Positions 13,999 through 18,795 of a stretch of 18,795 bases of DNA are shown in pieces. Origin of the DNA: Actinomycetes bacterium (GTDB taxonomy: Bacteria; Actinomycetota; Acidimicrobiia; Acidimicrobiales; Palsa-688); NCBI GenBank assembly GCA_021816565.1, contig JAKAXN010000053.1, positions 1 through 18,795 of the forward strand. Direction: 5' to 3'. Position 1 is the stretch's first letter, and each line of letters begins with the position of its first letter. The notes beneath the pieces are model-generated. The model was given only the letters and a program-made list of their open reading frames with translations, ran no database searches and was not told where the DNA came from. The position numbers and the translations under genes were made by a program.

Positions 13999-14574
13999 AT
14001 GAAGATCAAGCAGGGACTGATCGCTCTGGTCGCCGCTGGGGGCACCGCCGGCCTGCTGTTCGGTGGCTCGGCTGTCAGCACCGCCTTCACCTCGGAGCAG
14101 TCCGGGGCTGCGACCGTGACCGCCGACCACGTGGGCCTCCAGCTCACCAGCGGCACCTTCAGCCTCGCCGGGCTCCTGCCCGGGCAGACGGTCACGGACC
14201 CCAATCCCGTCACCGTCGACCCCAGCTCGAGCAACGCGCCGACCGCGATGTATCTGCTCGGCGGCAACTGGAGCATCAACCGGGCGGGGACCTCCGGGAA
14301 CCCGAATCCGGCGGATCTGACGCTCAACATCGACATCCCATCTCTCCACTTCACCAGGAGCTACACCGAGTCGGCGTTGATGGGCCACGTGCTGCCGCTC
14401 TACTCCGGGATCCCGGCGGGGACGAAGGCCCTGACCGTGGACGTCAGCTTCACGCTGGCCCAAGCCGCCGGCAACGACTGGAACGGTGCCGAGGTCACCG
14501 TCCCCTACACCCTGCACCTGCAGGACATCGCCGGGACCGACAGCGGCGGGTACGTCGCCAACAGCAACAGCTGA
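13999..14574 (+). CDS. TasA/CalY-like secreted protein with SipW-type signal peptide
   Basis: The product is 191 residues. The N-terminus is MKIKQGLIALVAAGGTAGLL, then FGGSAVSTAFTSEQSGAATV and a short acidic/polar run into TADHVGLQL. This follows the layout of SipW-dependent signal peptides (hydrophobic core, small residues, an AYFSDTE-like segment and an FTAGTLDL-like strand). Cleavage would fall near STA-FTS. The mature part is a small beta-rich domain with LLPGQTVTD, comparable to the APGD segment of TasA/camelysin proteins, which form biofilm fibres or surface metalloproteases in Firmicutes. The family call rests on architecture and on the adjacent SipW-type peptidase rather than strong identity. 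The ATG has an excellent GGAGG Shine-Dalgarno. No Cys is present in the mature protein. Confidence 0.7.
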   Translation: MKIKQGLIALVAAGGTAGLLFGGSAVSTAFTSEQSGAATVTADHVGLQLTSGTFSLAGLLPGQTVTDPNPVTVDPSSSNAPTAMYLLGGNWSINRAGTSGNPNPADLTLNIDIPSLHFTRSYTESALMGHVLPLYSGIPAGTKALTVDVSFTLAQAAGNDWNGAEVTVPYTLHLQDIAGTDSGGYVANSNS

Positions 14575-14581
14575 CACTTCC

Positions 14582-14643
14582 GGCAGTCACCACGACTGCC
14601 ACCAGGCCGGAGCGTGGGCGGGATCGGCCCGCCCACACTCCGG
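14582..14643 (+). terminator. Tandem hairpins between the TasA-like and SipW genes (attenuator candidate)
   Basis: The first hairpin, GGCAGTC/GACTGCC (14582-14600, 5-nt loop), is a perfect 7-bp stem. The second pairs CCGGAG with CTCCGG and GTGGGCGGG with CCCGCCCAC (14607-14643). That makes 15 bp with one mismatch and a 5-nt loop, ending 5 nt before the GGAGG Shine-Dalgarno of the peptidase gene. There is no U-tract. It may be a partial terminator or RNase barrier that lowers peptidase output. Confidence 0.6.
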
Positions 14644-14658
14644 TCGACGGAGGAACCC

Positions 14659-15207
14659 ATGATCCGAAAAGCCCTCGCCGGACTCGCCGTCGCAGTCGTT
14701 GCGGCCCTCTCGGCGGTCGCCCTCTTCACCAACCACAGCTATGTGACCACCCCCTCGATGTACCCGACGATCCCCCCGGGGTCGGAGATCTTCGTCGTCC
14801 ACCGGTCCCACTACAGAGTCGGCCAGGTAATCGAGTTCAAAGCCAACGGCCTCATCTGGGCCCACCGGCTCATAGCGGTGAAGCCGAACGGCGACATGGT
14901 GACGAAGGGGGACAACCCCCTCAACTCGCCGGACGTCTTCCTTCCGCCCGTCACCGCCAAATCGGTGGTCGGTGCGGTCGAGTTCGCGCCCCGTTGGATC
15001 GGCTTCCCGGAGCTCATCCTTCACCACCCCGCTTACGGGTTGGCCTGGATGAGGGCCGAGCTCGGATTGGCCGGCAGGATCGCCATCGTCGCTGCAGTCG
15101 CCGCCCTGGCGTTCCTCGTGGCCTCCCGACGCCCGAACCAACGCCGGCTCGGCTCCAGGAGCCCGGCGGGGGAAGACCGATCGGCGGCGAATTACCTGGC
15201 TGCCTGA
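14659..15207 (+). CDS. SipW-type (S26B) signal peptidase I
   Basis: This 182-residue membrane peptidase has a transmembrane helix near residues 5-25 and another near 138-156. Nucleophile S33 is in TTPSMYPTIPPGS. H69 in GLIWAHRLI stands where bacterial-type enzymes carry Lys. The conserved acidic box is VTKGDNPLNSPD (81-92). Ser-His-Asp chemistry is that of the ER/archaeal and SipW branch of signal peptidase I, not the Ser-Lys LepB branch. ATG 14659 follows GGAGG by 5 nt; an upstream GTG at 14614 lies within the hairpin and is rejected. The neighbouring secreted protein is the likely dedicated substrate. The C-terminal 25 residues are cytosolic, Arg-rich and poorly conserved in appearance. Confidence 0.9.
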   Translation: MIRKALAGLAVAVVAALSAVALFTNHSYVTTPSMYPTIPPGSEIFVVHRSHYRVGQVIEFKANGLIWAHRLIAVKPNGDMVTKGDNPLNSPDVFLPPVTAKSVVGAVEFAPRWIGFPELILHHPAYGLAWMRAELGLAGRIAIVAAVAALAFLVASRRPNQRRLGSRSPAGEDRSAANYLAA

Positions 15208-15255
15208 TGCCCAGATGCACCGTGGCCGGCGGCCGCCCGTCGGCGTGCCGGTCGG

Positions 15256-15261
15256 TAGGTT
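15256..15261 (+). promoter_or_regulatory. -10 element TAGGTT of the YyaL-like gene
   Basis: TAGGTT ends 6 nt before the GTG at 15268, with no Shine-Dalgarno between. This is the same leaderless layout as at 3819-3824. Confidence 0.5.
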
Positions 15262-15267
15262 GGGACG

Positions 15268-17298
15268 GTGACGACCAACCGCCTCGCTCAGGAGACCAGC
15301 CCCTACCTGCGCCAGCACGCCGACAACCCGGTGGACTGGTACCCCTGGGGGCCGGAGGCGTTCGAGGCGGCGAAGACCAGGGATGTCCCCATCCTGTTGT
15401 CGGTGGGCTACTCGGCCTGCCACTGGTGCCATGTCATGGCCCACGAGTGCTTCGAGGACCGGGAGGTGGCGGCGGCCATGAACTCCGGGTTCGTCAACAT
15501 CAAGGTGGACCGGGAGGAGCGCCCCGACGTCGACAGCATCTACATGGAGGCGGTACAGGCCGTGACCGGGAGCGGGGGCTGGCCCATGACGGTGTTCCTG
15601 ATGCCCGACGGACGGCCCTTCCACGGCGGCACGTACTTCCCCAAGGGCCAGTTCCTGCCGCTGCTGGACCAGGTCGGCACCCTGTGGCGGGATCGGCGGC
15701 CCGACCTCGACGAGGCGGCCGGCCAGTTGTCGGCGGCGGTGCGGGCCGGCACCGCCCTGCCCAGCCGGAGTTGGGCGTCTTCGGGGGACGCCGGGGCGGC
15801 CCGCGCGCCCGAGCTCCTGGCCCGGGCGGCCGACTCGCTCATGCAGCGCCACGACCCGGAATGGGGCGGGTTCGGCCGGGCACCGAAGTTCCCCCAGCCG
15901 CCCGTGGTCGAGACGCTTCTCATGGCCGGAGCCGAATCCGGCCGTCCGGACGTCCTACAGGCGGTTGTCACGACCCTCGATGCCATGGCCAGCGGGGGGA
16001 TCTACGACCACCTGGGCGGGGGCTTCGCCCGCTACTCGACCGACCGGCGGTGGTTGGTCCCCCACTTCGAGAAGATGCTCTACGACAACGCCCTCCTGGC
16101 CCGCCTGTACCTGCACGCCTACCAGGCGACCGGCCTCGACCGGTACCGCCAGGTCGTGGAGGAGACTCTGGCCTACCTGCTGAGCCCGCCGATGGCCATC
16201 GAGGGGGCCGGCTTCGCGTCAGCCGAGGACGCCGACAGCGAGGGGGTGGAAGGTCGGTTCTACGTCTGGGACCGGGCGGAGGTGCTGGAGGTGGCCGGGC
16301 CGGAGGTGGCCGACTGGTACGGGGTCACCGACGCCGGCAACTGGGAGGGCCGCAACATACTGATTCGCCCCCAGCGGGGTGAGCTGGCCCGGACCGAGCC
16401 CGTCGAGGCCGGCCGGCGGGCCCTGCTCGACCGGCGCAACGGGCGGATCCGGCCCGGCCTCGACGACAAGGTTCTCACCGAGTGGAATGCCATGGCGGTG
16501 GCCGCCCTGGCCGAGGCCGGGCCGGCCATGGACCGACCGGACTGGGTGGCCGAGGCCGAGCGGGTGGCGGAGTTCCTTCTGGTTTCCCTGCGCCGGCCGG
16601 ACGGTCGCTGGCTGCGCAGCTGGCAGGCCGGCGCGGGAGCCGCCGGGGCGACCCGTCCGCTGGCCTATGCGTCGGATCATGCCTGGCTGGTGGAGGCGTT
16701 CACCCGGCTGGCCGAAGCGACAGGCCGGGCCCGGTGGATCGAGCAGGCGGTGTCGGCGGCGGAGGCCCTGCTCGACCTGTTCTGGGACGACGGGGCGGAG
16801 GCCTTCGTGACCGCCGGGCGCGACGCCGAGTCGCTGATCGCCTCGCCGGTCGACACCCACGACGGGGCGCTGCCGTCCACCAATTCGGTGGCCGCCACCG
16901 CTCTGTTGCGGCTGTCCGCGCTGACCGGCCAGGACCGCTTCGGGATCCGGGCCGAGGCGGTGGTCGACGCCATGGCCCCGGCTCTGGGGGCGGCGCCGGC
17001 GGCCTTCTCGGGGATGGTCGCCGCCGCCTCGATCATGCAGAGAGGCCTGACCGAGGTGGTGGTGTCCGGGGAGCGGCCCGACCTGGTCTCGGTGGTCACC
17101 AGCCGGTATCTGCCCGCCGCGGTGTGGGCCTGGGGGGAGCCGTTCGGATCCCCCCTGTGGGAGGGCAGGGATGAGCGGGGGGGTGACGGCCGGGCGTACG
17201 TGTGCCGGGATTATGCTTGTCACGCCCCGGTTTCGCAGCCGTCGGAGTTGGCGTCGGAACTGGAGACCATCCACCCGTCCCCACCCGCCTTTCGATAA
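15268..17298 (+). CDS. YyaL/DUF255 thioredoxin-domain protein
   Basis: This 676-residue protein belongs to the YyaL / spermatogenesis-associated protein 20 family. The N-terminal DUF255 thioredoxin-like domain opens with NRLAQETSPYLRQHADNPVD. It carries the CxxC pair C51-C54 in YSACHWCHVM and the block KVDREERPDVDSIYMEAVQA. The rest is an (alpha/alpha)-barrel-like region similar to glycosidase or N-acylglucosamine epimerase folds (FEKMLYDNALLARLYL; FASAEDADSEG; VLTEWNAMAVAALAEAG). The biochemical function of the family is not established; a redox or sugar-related role is only suggested by the folds. The length is normal and no frame disruption is seen. It probably forms a separate leaderless transcription unit, followed 12 bp later by the next gene. 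Confidence 0.93.
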   Translation: MTTNRLAQETSPYLRQHADNPVDWYPWGPEAFEAAKTRDVPILLSVGYSACHWCHVMAHECFEDREVAAAMNSGFVNIKVDREERPDVDSIYMEAVQAVTGSGGWPMTVFLMPDGRPFHGGTYFPKGQFLPLLDQVGTLWRDRRPDLDEAAGQLSAAVRAGTALPSRSWASSGDAGAARAPELLARAADSLMQRHDPEWGGFGRAPKFPQPPVVETLLMAGAESGRPDVLQAVVTTLDAMASGGIYDHLGGGFARYSTDRRWLVPHFEKMLYDNALLARLYLHAYQATGLDRYRQVVEETLAYLLSPPMAIEGAGFASAEDADSEGVEGRFYVWDRAEVLEVAGPEVADWYGVTDAGNWEGRNILIRPQRGELARTEPVEAGRRALLDRRNGRIRPGLDDKVLTEWNAMAVAALAEAGPAMDRPDWVAEAERVAEFLLVSLRRPDGRWLRSWQAGAGAAGATRPLAYASDHAWLVEAFTRLAEATGRARWIEQAVSAAEALLDLFWDDGAEAFVTAGRDAESLIASPVDTHDGALPSTNSVAATALLRLSALTGQDRFGIRAEAVVDAMAPALGAAPAAFSGMVAAASIMQRGLTEVVVSGERPDLVSVVTSRYLPAAVWAWGEPFGSPLWEGRDERGGDGRAYVCRDYACHAPVSQPSELASELETIHPSPPAFR

Positions 17299-17310
17299 TC
17301 ATGAGATTCC

Positions 17311-17976
17311 GTGTCGACCAGCACTGCGCCTGAGTTCCATCCCGTACTCAAGGATCTGCCCCGAGTGGACGTCTCGGCCGGCACCACCCTGCAGCTGGTG
17401 GTAGTGGCCGCTGACGGCTTCCACTGCGCTGGTATCGATCTGGCCTCGGGGGCCCTGGTCCGGGCCTGGTCGCCGGTCGAGGCCGAGTCCCGGCCCCGCC
17501 CCTACGACGTGGTCGAGGTGACGCTGGCCGGAGATCCCGACACCGTCCCGGACCCGGCCCAGCCGGAGGCCCTGGCCCTCACCGAGGCCCCCCGGGTGGT
17601 GGACCACATGGCCTGGCGGCGCTGCGAGCGCATGCTGCGGCAACTCCTGCACCCGCACGGCCAGCCCCTGCTGGGTATCAGCGCCACCGCCATCCCGTTC
17701 TGGGAGCGGCGGGGCGACCATCCCTCCATCGCCGTGGTGGAGCCGGAGGGCAAGGTCACCTTCCGCCGGGAGGGCCCGTATCTGGCCTGCCATTTCGAGT
17801 GGCAGGGCCACCAGCGGGAGCTGCCGTGCCTGGACCGGGCGGTGGCCGGCCACATGGACCGCCACGGCCGGGCCCTCATGACCGCCGACAAAGGGGACCG
17901 CCTGGTGGTGGCTCTCACCGCCCCCATCGACGGGCGCTGCCACAAGGTCGTGGAGACCCTCCTCCGGCGCCAGTAA
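17311..17976 (+). CDS. Conserved-looking protein of unknown function
   Basis: This is a soluble 221-residue protein with no signal peptide or membrane segment. I do not recognise the family. Visible features are an N-terminal beta-rich part (TLQLVVVAADGFHCAGIDLA), a segment RPYDVVEVTLAGDPDTVPDP, a helix with VVDHMAWRRCERMLRQLLHP, and a C-terminal half with evenly spaced Cys/His (YLACHFEWQGHQRELPCLDR, DGRCHKVVE) that could bind a metal or be chance. Codon bias (GC at third positions) supports a real gene. GTG 17311 is the start. GATAAT (17294-17299) straddling the YyaL stop is a good -10 and would place the 5' end nearly at the GTG. It is bounded downstream by hairpins. Confidence 0.75.
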   Translation: MSTSTAPEFHPVLKDLPRVDVSAGTTLQLVVVAADGFHCAGIDLASGALVRAWSPVEAESRPRPYDVVEVTLAGDPDTVPDPAQPEALALTEAPRVVDHMAWRRCERMLRQLLHPHGQPLLGISATAIPFWERRGDHPSIAVVEPEGKVTFRREGPYLACHFEWQGHQRELPCLDRAVAGHMDRHGRALMTADKGDRLVVALTAPIDGRCHKVVETLLRRQ

Positions 17977-17982
17977 CCCCCG

Positions 17983-18004
17983 GGCCCAGCCTGACGGATG
18001 GGCC
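17983..18004 (+). terminator. Hairpin after the 17311 gene
   Basis: GGCCCA (17983-17988) and TGGGCC (17999-18004) form a perfect 6-bp stem with a 10-nt loop that contains CCTGACGG, 6 nt past the stop codon. There is no U-tract. Confidence 0.4.
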
Positions 18005-18042
18005 GTAGCCGGTCGCACAGCCTGACGGCCCGGCCCTGACGG
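17987..18042 (+). repeat. Short direct repeats CCTGACGG (three copies)
   Basis: CCTGACGG occurs at 17990-17997, 18021-18028 and 18035-18042. The first two copies extend to an 11-bp identity, CAGCCTGACGG. They sit in hairpin loops or stems of the non-coding region between the 17311 gene and the right-edge gene. Confidence 0.55.
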
Positions 18043-18070
18043 GCCGGACAGCGGTCAGCCTCTGCGACCG
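18010..18070 (+). other. Extended nested hairpin (terminator or structured RNA)
   Basis: A 61-nt stretch folds as one long stem. CGGTCGCA (18010-18017) pairs with TGCGACCG (18063-18070). After a C-C mismatch AG pairs with CT, then after a second mismatch CTGAC (18022-18026) pairs with GTCAG (18054-18058). After an asymmetric internal loop CCGGCCC (18030-18036) pairs with GGGCCGG (18041-18047), around a TGAC tetraloop. That makes about 22 base pairs. It may be a terminator for convergent transcription or a structured RNA. Confidence 0.5.
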
Positions 18071-18191
18071 CCCCCGTCCCTCCCCTTACTCACACCTCGA
18101 GGCGTGACCAGAAGTTCGATCTCCCCCCTCCCCCCAGAAAGCGGCGGGAGCGGGAAGTGGGGCTGGAGCAGAGCGGAGGGAGCCTCGTTGT

Positions 18192-18210
18192 CCCGGCCCG
18201 GAGGGCCGGG
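18192..18210 (-). terminator. Perfect 8-bp hairpin downstream of the right-edge gene
   Basis: CCCGGCCC (18192-18199) and GGGCCGGG (18203-18210) pair fully around a 3-nt loop. The hairpin lies 61 bp past the stop of the minus-strand gene ending at 18271. It is symmetrical, so it could serve either strand. No U-tract follows. Confidence 0.45.
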
Positions 18211-18270
18211 GCCGGGCTAGCGCAGCGGTGCGCCAGAACCGCCTCTCAACCGGACCGCCGAGCAGCGGTA

Positions 18271-18795
18271 TCAGGGGGCGTACTTGCCGGCCAGATCCTC
18301 GGCCATGGCCCACCCGAAGCCGATCAGGACGTCGTGGCGGTCCCCGTCGAGGGCCTCGAAGAGGGCGGCGACTTCAGGCTCGATGGTCTCGGGCTTGGCC
18401 ACGGAGAAATCGAACACACCGGCGGAGTTGCCGTCGCCGGTGACCACGAAGGTCCGATCGTCGATGCGGCCCTCGGCCCCGAAGCGCTTGGCCAGGCGCC
18501 GGCTCCAGGCTCGCTCCTCGCCGCTCGGCTTGTGGCCGGGACGGGGGCAGATGTCCTCGAGGCCCTTGAAGGCGGCGAAGGCCCCGGCGTCGATGAAGCG
18601 GGTCCCGATCAGCACGTCCTCGTCCGGGAAAGCCAGCACCGCCCGGCGGAACTGGGCCGCCACGATGGCTTTCAGGACCTGATCGCGCTTGGCGTTGCGC
18701 TTGACCGAGGCCAGACCCCACAGCAGGCACGGGGTTCCGCCGATGCGCTCCAGGGTGCAGAATGAGAATCCGGCCAGCTTGCCGGCATCCCGCAC
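18271..18795 (-). CDS. Unrecognised protein, N-terminus outside window
   Basis: The minus-strand frame is open from the right edge to a TGA at 18271, giving 174 visible residues. A GTG coincides with the edge codon but nothing shows it to be the start, so the gene is treated as partial. I do not recognise the family. The part seen begins KLAGFSFCTLERIGGTPCLL, then has a Lys/Arg-rich helix (VKRNAKRDQVLKAIVAAQFR), DEDVLIGTRFIDAGAF, RPGHKPSGEERAWSRRLAKR, a strand RTFVVTGDGNSAGVFDFSV, and ends IGFGWAMAEDLAGKYAP. The alternation of strands and helices and the AGFSFCTLERIGG opening are reminiscent of acetyltransferase-like folds, but that is weak. No membrane segment is seen. Coding bias supports a real gene. 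Confidence 0.7.
   Translation of the reverse strand: MRDAGKLAGFSFCTLERIGGTPCLLWGLASVKRNAKRDQVLKAIVAAQFRRAVLAFPDEDVLIGTRFIDAGAFAAFKGLEDICPRPGHKPSGEERAWSRRLAKRFGAEGRIDDRTFVVTGDGNSAGVFDFSVAKPETIEPEVAALFEALDGDRHDVLIGFGWAMAEDLAGKYAP

Noticed and set aside
18213..18262. tRNA-like stretch (TAGCGCAGCGGTGCGC resembling a D-arm, then CTCTCAA resembling a Glu CTC anticodon loop)
   Set aside because: The putative anticodon stem pairs at only about 3 of 5 positions, and no T-arm GTTC motif or acceptor partner follows. Probably chance in GC-rich DNA.
1..18795. CRISPR arrays, insertion sequences, prophage or integron features
   Set aside because: No regular repeat-spacer pattern, transposase, integrase or terminal inverted repeats were seen on either strand.

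Overview
The window is GC-rich (roughly 70%), densely packed bacterial chromosome. GTG starts are frequent and several genes look leaderless, with a TAnnnT hexamer 6-8 nt before the start codon. Together with a menaquinone gene set, an NDMA/mycofactocin-type alcohol dehydrogenase, a PAS-ANTAR protein and a DosR-like operator, this points to a high-GC actinobacterium. An Acidimicrobiia-like lineage is my guess; no rRNA or marker gene in the window fixes it. I see no tRNA, rRNA, insertion sequence, phage gene or CRISPR array.

Region 1 (1-3805) is a menaquinone locus: menD (minus, runs off the left edge), menH (plus), menA (minus) and menE (plus). The genes alternate strands with gaps of only 14, 6 and 20 bp, so promoters must lie inside neighbouring genes or be superimposed. 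Region 2 (3832-6865) holds redox and detoxification enzymes: an aldo/keto reductase, a zinc alcohol dehydrogenase of the NDMA-dependent family, and an epoxide-hydrolase-like protein beginning 1 nt after the dehydrogenase stop.

Region 3 (6898-11896) is the most interesting part, a signalling block. A universal stress protein gene (plus) carries a near-perfect DosR-type box. Facing it are four minus-strand regulatory genes: a membrane histidine kinase; a NarL/DosR-family response regulator interrupted by one in-frame TAG; a PAS-PAS-ANTAR RNA-binding regulator; and a PAS protein whose DosS-like dimerisation domain has Asn in place of the phosphoacceptor His and has no ATPase domain. Palindromic operator candidates sit in the promoters of the kinase and of the PAS protein. 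This looks like a rewired or decaying DosRST-like stress circuit.

Region 4 (12007-15207) encodes cell-surface functions: a putative lipoprotein of unknown function, a divergent DUF2993 protein, then a two-gene module of a TasA/CalY-like secreted protein and a SipW-type signal peptidase, separated by a very strong hairpin. Region 5 (15268-18795) holds a YyaL/DUF255 thioredoxin-fold protein, an unrecognised 221-aa protein, a 294-bp non-coding stretch with nested hairpins and CCTGACGG repeats, and an unrecognised gene running off the right edge.
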